Translations under genes and position numbers: made by a program
Notes under the pieces: generated by a model
Seen by the model: only the letters and a program-made list of their open reading frames with translations
What the model was told of the DNA's origin: nothing
Databases searched by the model: none
Assembly: GCA_031366605.1 (NCBI GenBank)
Contig: JANLOO010000006.1
Location: 104,646-168,645, forward strand
From: CALMEC01 sp031366605
Lineage (GTDB): Bacteria; Actinomycetota; Thermoleophilia; Miltoncostaeales; Miltoncostaeaceae
Direction: 5' to 3'
Length of the DNA stretch: 64,000 nt
Shown: piece after piece, positions 36,497-45,331 of the stretch
How positions within the stretch are numbered: position 1 is the first letter of the stretch
How the letters are laid out: every line of letters begins with the position of its first letter

Positions 36497-37360
36497 GTGC
36501 CGATCAGCTACTACAAGGGCGAGCGCCTCGGGAAGAAGCCTCCGTGCGCGATCTGTGCTGGGCCTGGGCACGGGGCACGGGAGCAGTTGCACCTGCCGTT
36601 CGGGGTGACGGTGTGGCTCTGCGCATTGCATCGTAGCCACGAGTTCGTCACTCGGCGTGCGGGGAGGGACCTGGTCGTCAGTCTGAGCTACGTGTGGGAT
36701 GCGGCAGGGTGCATGACGAAGACGCGTCGCCAGGCGCTGCAATCGTTTCTCGCATCGATCCGGCCGAAGCCGGCGCCGCCGCTTCCCGGCTCGTACGCCT
36801 GGCCGGAGTGTCGAACAGAAGCTGAAGCCCGCTTCGCCGCCGGCGAATCGCTCCAAGTGGTCATGGCGGACATACACCGTCGCCTGACCGGATCACTCGC
36901 CCACCCTCCGTCAGTCAGGACATTTCAGCGCTGGTTCCACGAGGGCCGCTGGCGCGAACACGCAGGCGGTACGGGCGTCAGTCCGACGTCGCCCCGACAT
37001 CCGGCGTCGTCTCCCGAACAAACCGCGCGACCGCCTCGATATGGGGGGTCTGGGGAAACATATCGACGGGACGCACCCATTCCAGGTGGTATCCACCGTC
37101 GACGAACCGCCGGGCGTTGTCCGCGAACGTCGCGGGATGACATGAGACGTACACCAAGACCGGCGGCGCCAGCTCCAGGATCCGGCGCACTGCTCCGCCA
37201 GAGAGCCCCGCTCTCGGCGGATCAACGATCGCGACGTCGGGAGGCCGCAGCTGGTCCCGCTGCTCTCGCAGCACGACACGCACGTCCCCGCAGATCGCCT
37301 GGTAGCGCGCAAACCCGTTGGCCTTTGCGTTCGCCCGGGCATCGCGCACGGCCTCCTTGA
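36497..37360 (+). CDS. Zinc-finger-like protein with a long 3' overlap
   Basis: The first 155 residues look like a real protein: MPISYYKGERLGKKPPCAIC with CAIC...CALH spacing typical of a small zinc site, a helical middle, then RTFQRWFHEGRWREHA, which resembles a DNA-binding helix. After that the frame enters the antisense strand of rlmD for 383 bases and becomes Arg/Pro-rich and low complexity. Either the tail is genuine, or a nearby stop has been lost by frameshift and the working protein ends near residue 160. Start GTG 36497 has no clear ribosome-binding site. I do not recognise a named family. Confidence 0.5.
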   Translation: MPISYYKGERLGKKPPCAICAGPGHGAREQLHLPFGVTVWLCALHRSHEFVTRRAGRDLVVSLSYVWDAAGCMTKTRRQALQSFLASIRPKPAPPLPGSYAWPECRTEAEARFAAGESLQVVMADIHRRLTGSLAHPPSVRTFQRWFHEGRWREHAGGTGVSPTSPRHPASSPEQTARPPRYGGSGETYRRDAPIPGGIHRRRTAGRCPRTSRDDMRRTPRPAAPAPGSGALLRQRAPLSADQRSRRREAAAGPAALAARHARPRRSPGSAQTRWPLRSPGHRARPP

Positions 37361-38399
37361 TGATCTCGATCGCGACGACCTCAGAGGCCTTGGGCGCCAA
37401 CACGAGCCCGACGCTGCCGGCGCCGGCGTAGAGGTCGTACAGCACCTCCTTGCCCGTCAGGCCTGCCGCCTCTGCGGCACGTTCGTACAAGCGCTCGGCC
37501 ATCTTGGTGTTTGTCTGGAAGAACGCCCCCGACGACAGTCGCAGCTTGACGCCGTGGACGCGCTCTTCGAGCCAATCCTTGCCCCAGGCGACCCGCGACG
37601 GCAGGCCCCCGGTCACCTCGGCGACCCCGTCGTTGACCGAATGCACCAGACCGACGAGTTCGGGATGGGCCGCGGTCAAGCGCGGCGCCAAGGCATCCAC
37701 CGCCTTCTCCGCTCCCGGAGCCGTCACGATCGTGACGAGCCCCTGCCCGGTGTTGATCCCAACTCGGACGACGACGTGACGCAGCGTCCCGCGCTGCGCG
37801 TCAGCTGGATCTTGCGCCGCGAGGCGCTGATCGTACGCAACCATTCCCTCGTCCACGGCCCAGGCGCGGACGGTCTCGCGCAGCGCGTTGCCGAGAGGAG
37901 TCGCGAGCATGCACTCGGAGATGTCGACGACCTGGTCCCAGCGGCCACGCATGTGAAAACCCAGCGTCAACTCGCCGTTTGGCCCCGGGGCCGCGGAGTA
38001 CTCCATCTTGTTGCGATAGCCGAAATGCTCGACCGCCCCGTCCGCCTCGAGAACCGGGACGTCGGGAAGGTGCGCGATCCGTGTCAGATGATCGACAATC
38101 TGATCGCGCTTGGCCTGCAGCGTCGCTTCGTAGGCGATGTGCTGCAGGCGGCAACCGCCACAGCGCGGCACGTACTGGCATGGCGGGACGATGCGATCGG
38201 GACCGGACTCGAGAACTTCGACCAGGTCCGCCTCGGCGAACCTGCGTCGCGCCTTGCGCACCCGTACTTTCGCGCGGTCGCCCGGAGCGGTGTCCGAGCA
38301 GAACACCACAAACCCATCCGCGCGCGCAACGCCCTGCCCGCCGAACGCCAGGTCGTCAACTGCGACTTCGAGTTCGTCATCACGTTTGGGTCGTTCCAT
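36978..38399 (-). CDS. rlmD: 23S rRNA (uracil-C5)-methyltransferase, RlmD/TrmA family
   Basis: A 473-residue SAM-dependent RNA methyltransferase. It has an N-terminal TRAM domain (VAVDDLAFGGQGVARADGF), a CQYVPRCGGCRLQH cluster for a 4Fe-4S centre, the SAM site YDLYAGAGSVGLVLA, VDPPRAGLSGG and the nucleophile VYVSCHPATF. Family members methylate uracil C5 in 23S rRNA or tRNA; the exact target (RlmD, RlmC or TrmA site) is not certain. ATG 38399 is chosen at the family start. A very long open frame extends 5' over phzF and is spurious. Confidence 0.92.
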   Translation of the reverse strand: MERPKRDDELEVAVDDLAFGGQGVARADGFVVFCSDTAPGDRAKVRVRKARRRFAEADLVEVLESGPDRIVPPCQYVPRCGGCRLQHIAYEATLQAKRDQIVDHLTRIAHLPDVPVLEADGAVEHFGYRNKMEYSAAPGPNGELTLGFHMRGRWDQVVDISECMLATPLGNALRETVRAWAVDEGMVAYDQRLAAQDPADAQRGTLRHVVVRVGINTGQGLVTIVTAPGAEKAVDALAPRLTAAHPELVGLVHSVNDGVAEVTGGLPSRVAWGKDWLEERVHGVKLRLSSGAFFQTNTKMAERLYERAAEAAGLTGKEVLYDLYAGAGSVGLVLAPKASEVVAIEIIKEAVRDARANAKANGFARYQAICGDVRVVLREQRDQLRPPDVAIVDPPRAGLSGGAVRRILELAPPVLVYVSCHPATFADNARRFVDGGYHLEWVRPVDMFPQTPHIEAVARFVRETTPDVGATSD

Positions 38400-38432
38400 G
38401 GGCGGCAGACAATAGGGGTCGCCGGTGGACGG

Positions 38433-38438
38433 TACGGT
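38433..38438 (+). promoter_or_regulatory. -10 box of a probable leaderless phzF promoter
   Basis: TACGGT ends 6 bases before the ATG, so the mRNA would start at the start codon. The same hexamer is used before znuA. The -35 is unclear. Confidence 0.4.
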
Positions 38439-38444
38439 TCTACG

Positions 38445-39308
38445 ATGGCCGGATATCCGTACCTGATCGTCGATGTGTTCACGAGCGAGGCCCTCGCAGG
38501 CAACCAACTCGCCGTCTTCACGAAGGGTCACACGATCCCGCAGGAGCGGCTGCAACCGCTCGCCCTCGAGATGGGATTCAGCGAAACGGTGTTCGTCTTG
38601 CCGCCGCTCGAACAGGAGACCGCCCGGATTCGGATCTTCACCCCCACCAGCGAGGTCCCGTTCGCGGGACACCCCGTCCTGGGCACCGCCGTCGCGCTTG
38701 CGATCGCGGATGGGCTCGACAGGGTCGAACTGGTGACCCCGCAGGGGTCGGTCCCGCTCGAGATCACCGACCGGACGGCCACAGGCGCGTTCGGCCGCAT
38801 GCGGCAACCGATACCGACCGTCGGCACGCTGCCCGATCCCCAAGCGCTGTTCGCCGCCCTGCGCGTCACCGGATCCGAGCTGCCCGTTGAGATCTATGAC
38901 AACGGGATTCCGCACGTCTACGTCGCGCTCCGTGATCTGACCTCGGTGGCGGCCGTCGCACCCGACTACGGTGCCCTCGCCGACCTTGCCCGCACGCGCG
39001 GCATGCCGATCGTCGGAATCAACTGCTTCGCGGGCGCAGGCCACCGCTGGACGACCCGCATGTTCGCCCCAGCGGATGGCGTACCGGAGGACGCAGCCAC
39101 CGGATCCGCCGCGGGACCCCTGGCCTGCCATCTGGCCCGACACGACCGTATCGCATTCGGTGACGAGATCGTGATCTGCCAAGGCGCCGAGATCGGACGC
39201 CCCAGCACGCTCTACGCCACGGCCCACGGATCGCGCGATGCCATCACACGCGTCGAAGTCGCAGGAATGGCCATCGTCGTGGCATCCGGTGCATTCCATC
39301 TGCCGTAA
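38445..39308 (+). CDS. PhzF family isomerase
   Basis: A 287-residue protein with the PhzF diaminopimelate-epimerase-like fold: VDVFTSEALAGNQLAVF, the catalytic Glu in GFSETVFVLPP (about residue 46), TPTSEVPFAGHPVLGTAVAL and PEDAATGSAAGPLACHLA. PhzF isomerises a phenazine precursor, but most genomic members lie outside phenazine clusters and have unknown substrates, as here. It is divergent from rlmD with a 45-base spacer. Confidence 0.9.
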   Translation: MAGYPYLIVDVFTSEALAGNQLAVFTKGHTIPQERLQPLALEMGFSETVFVLPPLEQETARIRIFTPTSEVPFAGHPVLGTAVALAIADGLDRVELVTPQGSVPLEITDRTATGAFGRMRQPIPTVGTLPDPQALFAALRVTGSELPVEIYDNGIPHVYVALRDLTSVAAVAPDYGALADLARTRGMPIVGINCFAGAGHRWTTRMFAPADGVPEDAATGSAAGPLACHLARHDRIAFGDEIVICQGAEIGRPSTLYATAHGSRDAITRVEVAGMAIVVASGAFHLP

Positions 39309-39355
39309 GCGCAAACGTTCCCATCGTCATCGCTCCCTGACATGCTTTCGATCCG

Positions 39356-41209
39356 ATGAGTGACATTGATACGGACGGCGTGAGCAACGGCACGCTCTTG
39401 AGCATTGTGAGCGCCGCCCGTGCGGCCCTCGAGTCGCATGCCCGCGAGATCAACGACCTCAACGTGTTCCCCGTCGCCGACGGCGACACGGGGACCAACA
39501 TGCTGCTGACCGTCCAGGCCGTCGAGGCGGCCGCCGCAGGCCTGACCGGAACGTCGACCGCCGACCGGTGCGAGGCGCTGGCCCGGGCAGCGGTGCTCGG
39601 AGCGCGCGGCAACAGCGGGTTCATTCTTTCGCAGATGGTGCGGGGGGCGGCCGATGTCATCGCCGACGCCCCCATCCTGAACGGCCCGACGATCGCGCAG
39701 GCGCTTCGCGGCGCCAGCGATCGCGCGTATGCCACGGTGCCGAACCCCGTCGAGGGGACGATGCTGACGGTCATTCGGGGCATGGCCGACGGCGGCGACG
39801 GCGGCGGCACCGTCGAGCAAGTCCTGGCCGACGCCCTGACCGCGGGGCGCACGAGCCTGGCCGCCACCGAGGCGATGTTGCCCCAGTTGCGCGAGGCCGG
39901 TGTGGTGGACTCGGGCGCCTATGGGGTCTTGCTGATCGTCGAAGGCCTTGCGGCGGGTCTGACCGGCCACAAGGTTGGTCCGTCCATCCAAGTCAGCGCA
40001 CCGACCGTGATGGCCACCGACCACGAACCATCGGCATTCCGTTTTTGCACGTCGTACGTCCTTGACGACGCCAACCAGGAACTCGCGGAGCTCGAGACAG
40101 CCCTCGGCCCGCTGGGCGACAGCCTGCTGGTCATCGGCGACCGCCGACAAGCCAAGATTCACGTCCACACCGACGAACCACAACGCGCGATCGCACTTGG
40201 AGAAGCCGCCGGAATTGTGAGCGGCGTCAACGTCGATGACATGCGCCGGCAGGAGCAAGACCGGGCCGCGCGGATCGCCCGCCGCACACGGTCAGAGCGC
40301 TCCGCGGCAACCGGCGCAGTGGACCCGACGCTCGCGCTCACGGCCACGACCACCGCCATCGTGACCGACTCCGCGGCGGACTTGCCGCCGGACACGCTGA
40401 CCGACAACACCTTCGTCGTGCCGATCCCGGTCAACTTCGGCACCGAGACGTTCCGCCCCGGGATCGACCTGGATGCCGAGGAATTCTACGCGCGACTCAG
40501 TGCCGGCGGTGAGACACCGACGACCGCATCTCCGTCCGTCGGCGAGTTCGTCGAGACCTACACCAAGGCGCTGGAGCGGTACGAGACGGTGATCTCGCTG
40601 CTGATGAACCGCAAGATGTCCGCGACCGTCGAGGTCGCACGCCGCGCCGGGCTGGAGGTCGACCCCGATCGGATCATCGTGATCGAGACCGAGTCCGTCT
40701 CTTTTCAGCTGGGGCTGCTGGTCCGGCGAGCACAGGCACGGTTGGCGCAAGGGACAACCCTTGGGGAGATCGAGGATCTGGTCGACCAGTTTCGCCGCAC
40801 CCAGGGAACCGTGTTCACCCTCGAGACCCTCGAGTTCCTACGCCGCGGTGGGCGGATCGGACGCGCCAAGGCACTCGTCGGCAATCTGCTCGGGCTGCGC
40901 CCGCTGCTGGAGCTCGCCGACGGCGAGGTGGTACCAGTGCGCCGCGTCCGTGGAGCCGACCGCGTCCTTCCAGCGATGCGCGAGTACCTGGAGGCGCGCT
41001 CCGATCCGGCCCGACCGCTGCGCGTCGCACTGGGCCACGCCCGCGCGTCCGATGCGATCCCCGCACTCGACGCCATGGTCCGTGAGGCACGCCCCAATGC
41101 GATCATCGAGATGGTGACCGAGATCGGCCCAACAGTCGGAACCCACGCCGGCCCAGGCACCGTCGCGTTCGCGTTCTTCCACGACCCGATGGACGACGTC
41201 GCAGGGTGA
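39356..41209 (+). CDS. FakA-FakB type fusion: DAK2 kinase domain plus DegV domain
   Basis: A 617-residue two-part protein. Residues 8-205 are a DhaL/DAK2 kinase domain with NVFPVADGDTGTNM (35-48) and GARGNSGFILSQ. Residues 210-320 match the FakA middle domain, keeping Cys231 and the IHVHTDE pair (His269, His271) that could bind zinc. From about 334 to the end is a DegV fatty-acid-binding domain (TTTAIVTDSAADLPPD, TASPSVGEFVETYTKALE, RRGGRIGRAKALVGN). In firmicutes FakA phosphorylates fatty acids carried by separate FakB (DegV) proteins. Here kinase and carrier are one chain, with DegV in place of the FakA C-terminal domain. Confidence 0.88.
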   Translation: MSDIDTDGVSNGTLLSIVSAARAALESHAREINDLNVFPVADGDTGTNMLLTVQAVEAAAAGLTGTSTADRCEALARAAVLGARGNSGFILSQMVRGAADVIADAPILNGPTIAQALRGASDRAYATVPNPVEGTMLTVIRGMADGGDGGGTVEQVLADALTAGRTSLAATEAMLPQLREAGVVDSGAYGVLLIVEGLAAGLTGHKVGPSIQVSAPTVMATDHEPSAFRFCTSYVLDDANQELAELETALGPLGDSLLVIGDRRQAKIHVHTDEPQRAIALGEAAGIVSGVNVDDMRRQEQDRAARIARRTRSERSAATGAVDPTLALTATTTAIVTDSAADLPPDTLTDNTFVVPIPVNFGTETFRPGIDLDAEEFYARLSAGGETPTTASPSVGEFVETYTKALERYETVISLLMNRKMSATVEVARRAGLEVDPDRIIVIETESVSFQLGLLVRRAQARLAQGTTLGEIEDLVDQFRRTQGTVFTLETLEFLRRGGRIGRAKALVGNLLGLRPLLELADGEVVPVRRVRGADRVLPAMREYLEARSDPARPLRVALGHARASDAIPALDAMVREARPNAIIEMVTEIGPTVGTHAGPGTVAFAFFHDPMDDVAG

Positions 41210-41225
41210 TTGGACCCGGCTGAAC

Positions 41226-42002
41226 CTACGGAACCGCCTGCGCCATGCCGTCGCCGGTGCCTGCGGGGGTCTCGATTCGTGACTCCTCACCGACCAGGAC
41301 CGCGCCGACGGCCGGTGCCTGACCATGTGCGACCACCGCGGCGCTGAACCCGAGCGAGACGCTGGTGCCGCGCTTCCACGCCAGCAGGTAGGGGTACGGG
41401 TCGACGCTCGCGCCGTCGCCGGGATGGATCTCAAAGTGCAGGTGCGGCGGCGTGGTGATGGCCTGCCCGGTGTTGCCGACGAAGCCGATGATCTCGCCGC
41501 CGCGCACCCGGACGCCGTCGGTGACACCGTTTGCGTACCCTGAGAGGTGCGCGTAGTAGTAGGCGTTGCCCAGGTCATCGGTCAACCACAACCGGTTGCC
41601 GCCCAGTGTGTTGACGCCCACCTTGGAGAGCACCCCGTCGGCGACCGCCAAGACGGGCACGCCGATCGGCGCAAAGATGTCGTTGCCGTGGTGCCACCCC
41701 GTGCCCCCACGTGGCGCGCCGTAGTCACTCGAGAACGCCGCGCCCGAGCCGAACACGGGAAACACATACGGTGTCGCGGCCGATGGGGCGGCACGTGTGG
41801 ACGCAACCTGAGGGATCGCGACAACCGGAGGCAACGTGGCACGCTGCCCGGTCGTTGCAACCGTCGTCGATTGCGCACCGAGCGCGCACGCTCCCGCAAT
41901 CAGCGTTGCGGCGATGACGAGCAGCGCTCGGGGACAGGCCGGACGGAGGTTCACCCGCCCATTGTCTAGATGCCCGGGGACCGGGTCAATCGCAACTGGC
42001 AC
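41226..42002 (-). CDS. Secreted M23 family peptidase
   Basis: Up to 258 residues; a GTG at 41954 (NLRPACPRALLVIAATLI) gives a better signal peptide and is probably the real start. The LytM/M23 zinc peptidase domain has WHHGNDIFAPIGVPVLAVAD (first His and Asp ligands), AYYYAHLSGYA and the HLHFEIHPGDG ligand motif. It cuts peptidoglycan cross-links or activates other hydrolases. A Cys in IAGACALG could be a weak lipobox, but -3 is not Leu-like. It ends 16 bases from the fak-type gene and diverges from the NlpC/P60 gene. Confidence 0.88.
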   Translation of the reverse strand: MPVAIDPVPGHLDNGRVNLRPACPRALLVIAATLIAGACALGAQSTTVATTGQRATLPPVVAIPQVASTRAAPSAATPYVFPVFGSGAAFSSDYGAPRGGTGWHHGNDIFAPIGVPVLAVADGVLSKVGVNTLGGNRLWLTDDLGNAYYYAHLSGYANGVTDGVRVRGGEIIGFVGNTGQAITTPPHLHFEIHPGDGASVDPYPYLLAWKRGTSVSLGFSAAVVAHGQAPAVGAVLVGEESRIETPAGTGDGMAQAVP

Positions 42003-42057
42003 GCGTTTGCCAAATCGTCACCTCGTAGCTGCAACGAGAATTTCAAAACCTCGCTAA

Positions 42058-42086
42058 TTGGACAAATATTGTGATTTTGGTACCGT
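42058..42086 (+). promoter_or_regulatory. Promoter of the NlpC/P60 gene
   Basis: TTGGAC and TACCGT are separated by exactly 17 bases in an AT-rich island, about 48 bases before the proposed CTG start. No riboswitch-like structure was recognised in the short leader. Confidence 0.5.
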
Positions 42087-42134
42087 GGCCCGCTCGTCTG
42101 GGACCGACGTCCGGACATTCGTCGAAAGGCAGCT

Positions 42135-43235
42135 CTGCACCGAATTCGCCTGACACATACGCGCGCCGCCTGGGCGCTCCTGGTGATCGCCATCTCGATT
42201 GCGATGGCACCCTCGGCAGCGTCTTCGGCGCCATCGATCGGTGAGCTACGCGCTCAGGTGACCCGAATTCAGGCAGAAGTGGCGGGGATCGACACCCAGG
42301 TCGAGGCCGCCGCGGAGGCGTACAACGGTGCGGTCTACAGGCTCGACCAGATCCAATCGCGGATCAGGTCCAACGGTGAGGCGCTGCGCAGAGCAAAGCG
42401 GGACCTCGCGAGGGCACGCGAGATTCTGGGCGCGAGGTTGCGAGCCGCGTACATGCAGCCACCACCGTCACGCATCCAACTCATCCTGTCGAGTAGAAGC
42501 GTGTCGTCGTTTTTGGGTGGCGCCGAGGCATTGGAGCGCGCCAGCGGCCAGGATGCCGCAATCGTGCGCGGCGTTCAGGCGTTGCGCCGGCGTACGGTCG
42601 TCGCGCGGCGCGAGCTGCTGGCGGACCAGAACCGGGCAAACGACGAGGTCGCCGGCCGCCAACGGCAGCGTGACGTCGTAACCGCGCTGCTCAGTCAGCG
42701 GCAGGCGGTGTTGTCTGGGGCGAAGGGTCGCCTGGGCAAACTGCTCGAGGCGCAACGCGCCCGTGAGCGTGCCGCAGCTGCCGCCGCGCGCAAGCAGGCC
42801 CTCGAGCGCGTCCGTGCGACCCAGGGCCCGGGTGGCACAGCCGCTTCCAACCCACTCGCCGGCAGCGCAGGCGTCGTCAGCGGCCCTGGCAGCTCGTCCA
42901 ACGCGCAGGCCGCCACTATCGCCTTGCAGTATCTGGGTGTGCCGTACGTCTGGGGTGGCGCCACGCCGTCCGGATTCGACTGCAGCGGCCTGGCCAGCTA
43001 CGTCTTCGCCAAGGTGGGCAAGTCCGTCCCGCATTTCACGGGTGCGATCTGGGCGGCGTTCCCCAAGGTCACCGGTCCGCTCCAACCGGGGGATCTGGTC
43101 TTCTACCACAATTTGGGGCACATGGGGATCTACATCGGCGGCGGACAAATGGTGCACGCACCGCACACCGGCGACGTCGTCAGGGTCACCGCCCTGGCGG
43201 GACGTAGTGGCTACGTCGGAGCCGTCCGCCCGTAA
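42135..43235 (+). CDS. Coiled-coil NlpC/P60 peptidoglycan endopeptidase
   Basis: A 366-residue secreted RipA-like hydrolase. A signal peptide is followed by a long coiled coil (residues 35-215, IGELRAQVTRIQAEVAGIDT) and a C-terminal NlpC/P60 domain with catalytic Cys in SGFDCSGLASYVF, His in NLGHMGIYIGGG and HAPHTGDVV. The coiled coil probably autoinhibits or tethers the enzyme. The chosen start is CTG 42135, with GAAAGG six bases upstream, because the first GTG (42183) would remove half the signal peptide. Confidence 0.85.
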   Translation: MHRIRLTHTRAAWALLVIAISIAMAPSAASSAPSIGELRAQVTRIQAEVAGIDTQVEAAAEAYNGAVYRLDQIQSRIRSNGEALRRAKRDLARAREILGARLRAAYMQPPPSRIQLILSSRSVSSFLGGAEALERASGQDAAIVRGVQALRRRTVVARRELLADQNRANDEVAGRQRQRDVVTALLSQRQAVLSGAKGRLGKLLEAQRARERAAAAAARKQALERVRATQGPGGTAASNPLAGSAGVVSGPGSSSNAQAATIALQYLGVPYVWGGATPSGFDCSGLASYVFAKVGKSVPHFTGAIWAAFPKVTGPLQPGDLVFYHNLGHMGIYIGGGQMVHAPHTGDVVRVTALAGRSGYVGAVRP

Positions 43236-43313
43236 CCCGCGAGCGCGCTTCGGGCTCACGGCGTGGCGTATCACGCCCGGCTCGTATCCCGATCGCCACT
43301 GATCGGCGACGAA

Positions 43314-43325
43314 AACCTAAAGGTT
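43314..43325. repeat. Short palindrome before the lysozyme-NlpC gene
   Basis: AACCTAAAGGTT lies 31 bases before the ATG of the next gene, after a GATCGCC...GGCGAC hairpin. It may be an operator. No Shine-Dalgarno sequence is visible for that gene. Confidence 0.35.
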
Positions 43326-43355
43326 CGGCCCCAGCGGCCGATCCCTATCCACAGA

Positions 43356-44930
43356 ATGGCAGGACGCCTCATACGAGTGGCAGGACGCCGCCTCCCAATC
43401 ACACGCGCGATGGCCGCGGCGTTGATCGCTGCCGCTCTGAGCGCAGGGCAGGCGACGGCAGCCGGCGAATGGAGTGTCAACGCCACGCCGGCAGCGCAGA
43501 GCGCGCAAGGCAACACGTGGCAGGTCGTTCCCGCCGGTGGTTCGTGGACCGTGGCCTCCGCACCCCAGAAGACCACGGCACCGCCCACGCCAGGGCAGAT
43601 CCTGGATGAGTTCGTCGCCAATTCGACCACCGGCATCTCGGCGCCGCCGCTTCCACCGAGCGCGGTCGCCGCTGCCGACGCACCCATCGTCGCGATCGAC
43701 CAGAACGCCCCTGAGGTCGTTGCCCTCGCAGCAGCCGAAGCCGAACTCGAACGCATCAACGCGGATCTCGCCGATGTGCGCTCGCAACTCGAGCTGGCAT
43801 CGGATGACGCCGAGATCGCTGCCCTGACCGCGCAAGAGGCCCAGCTCGAGACGCAGAAGAACGCATCGGCCGGCCGCGTCGACGAGCTTCGGCCCGCAGT
43901 GGACAAACTGCGCCAGGAAGCCGCCGACAAGGCAGCACAAGCGCAGGCCGCGAGCCCGTTCGCATCGCTTCCAGGCCTGTCGTTCGCCCCGGTGTCATCG
44001 ACCGTCCCCACGATCGACGCAACCCTCGCCGGCAACCTGGACAACTATCTGGTCGGCAAGGGCAGCCCCCTGGCCGGACACGGCGCCGCATTCGTCTATC
44101 AGGCGACCTCCGTCGGCCTGGACCCGCGACTGCTGGTCGCCATCTCCGGCGCCGAGACGAGCTTCGGCACCTACGGACCGTCGCAGGGAATCCACAATCC
44201 CTTCGGGATGGGCCCCGGCATCGTCTACCCCTCATGGGATGACGCGATCGCAGGAGCCGCCCGAAACCTGGGTGGACAGCTGTACAAGGGGTCCGGCCTG
44301 GTCACGATCTCGCAGATCCAGCATCGCTGGGCGCCGAATGGCGCGGTCAACGATCCGAGCAACCTCAACAGCAACTGGTACAAGAACGTCAGCCGCTACT
44401 ACGGCGAGCTCGGCGGCGACCCCAACGGCACGGTGTTCACCGACCGCACCGCGTCGCAGATCGCCATCCCCGTCGCGCCGGGAGTCGCGCCAGGCATCCA
44501 GGCCACCGTCTCGGCGCCCGTGGCCTACGGACCGGCGGTCGCCGTTGCCGGTGGTGGCCAGGGCAGGGGCCCCGCGGCGCTCCAGCTCGCGCAGAAGTAC
44601 CTGGGCATGCCGTACCTGTGGGGTGGCGCGAGCCCCAAGACCGGGTTCGACTGCTCCGGCCTCGTCCAGTACGTCTACAAGCAGCAGGGCGTCACCCTCC
44701 CCAGGGTCGCCGAGGCTCAGGCTGCCGTCGGCACTCCGATCCCGCCCGACCAACTGGCACCAGGTGACGCGCTGTTCTTCGCCGACCGCACCGGCTATAT
44801 CCACCATGAGGGGATGTACATCGGCAACGGCTACTTCCTGCACTCCCCGCACACCGGCGACGTCATCAAGATCTCCGCGCTCGCCGAGCCGTACTACGCC
44901 TCGCAATACGCCGGCGCCCGCCGGTACTAG
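43356..44930 (+). CDS. Bifunctional lysozyme-like and NlpC/P60 cell-wall hydrolase
   Basis: A 524-residue secreted protein starting MAGRLIRVAGRRLP with a signal peptide to about residue 36. A coiled coil spans about 130-205 (AEAELERINADLADVRSQLE). A lysozyme/glucosaminidase-like domain spans about 235-380 (GLDPRLLVAISGAETSFGTY, HNPFGMGPGIVYPSWDDAI). The C-terminal NlpC/P60 domain (about 400-524) has Cys in TGFDCSGLVQYVY and the His motif HHEGMYIGNG. It can therefore cleave both glycan and peptide bonds. An in-frame upstream ATG at 43263 adds a segment that hides the signal peptide and is rejected. Confidence 0.88.
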   Translation: MAGRLIRVAGRRLPITRAMAAALIAAALSAGQATAAGEWSVNATPAAQSAQGNTWQVVPAGGSWTVASAPQKTTAPPTPGQILDEFVANSTTGISAPPLPPSAVAAADAPIVAIDQNAPEVVALAAAEAELERINADLADVRSQLELASDDAEIAALTAQEAQLETQKNASAGRVDELRPAVDKLRQEAADKAAQAQAASPFASLPGLSFAPVSSTVPTIDATLAGNLDNYLVGKGSPLAGHGAAFVYQATSVGLDPRLLVAISGAETSFGTYGPSQGIHNPFGMGPGIVYPSWDDAIAGAARNLGGQLYKGSGLVTISQIQHRWAPNGAVNDPSNLNSNWYKNVSRYYGELGGDPNGTVFTDRTASQIAIPVAPGVAPGIQATVSAPVAYGPAVAVAGGGQGRGPAALQLAQKYLGMPYLWGGASPKTGFDCSGLVQYVYKQQGVTLPRVAEAQAAVGTPIPPDQLAPGDALFFADRTGYIHHEGMYIGNGYFLHSPHTGDVIKISALAEPYYASQYAGARRY

Positions 44931-45331
44931 CGTCCCGCGTCGGACGTTCCCTGGCCGGCAACATGACGATTTGCACGTTGACCGTGTCAACGCGCAGACG
45001 TCCGGCCGGCCGTGGTCAACGGGTGGCGTGGGACCACCCCGGCCGCCGACCAACCGATCGACGCCTACCAACCGTTGCGGCACCTGCTCGGCCATCGCAG
45101 CTCCTCGGTTACAGAGCCCGGATGCAACCTCGTCCGAGGCGGCCTCTGGATCTGACCGACGCTGCGGGGCCCGCTCACGCCCACTGGTGGGGTGAGCGGA
45201 CCCTTTGACGCAGCCGTGACCTGGACACAACCCGGATGTCGTCAGGAGGCCCAGGTCGGGCCGGGTTCCCCGCGGGGGGAGGAGGGGAACCGCGCGCCGG
45301 TTTGCGAGGTTGTCGAGTGGTGTGACGTCAG
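44931..45331. other. 401-base convergent intergenic region
   Basis: No gene was recognised. It contains one strong hairpin (next entry) and a G-rich block with GGGGGGAGGAGGGG near 45276-45289. Open frames on the minus strand here are shadows of the hydrolase gene. Confidence 0.45.
45167..45206. terminator. Candidate terminator hairpin
   Basis: The arms GGGCCCGCTCACGCCCA and TGGGGTGAGCGGACCC pair over about 16 positions with two mismatches and a 4-base loop, and are followed by TTTG on the plus strand. It lies between two converging transcription units and could end the hydrolase transcript. Confidence 0.6.

Noticed and set aside
38400..39314. 5' extension of the rlmD frame
   Set aside because: It is antisense to phzF; the methyltransferase family begins at the ATG at 38399.
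42003..43355. c-di-AMP (ydaO-type) riboswitch before the NlpC/P60 genes
   Set aside because: This riboswitch often precedes such genes in actinobacteria, but neither leader contains its conserved segments.
44232..45230. 332-codon minus-strand open frame
   Set aside because: Antisense to the lysozyme-NlpC gene and its 3' spacer; no coding signature of its own.
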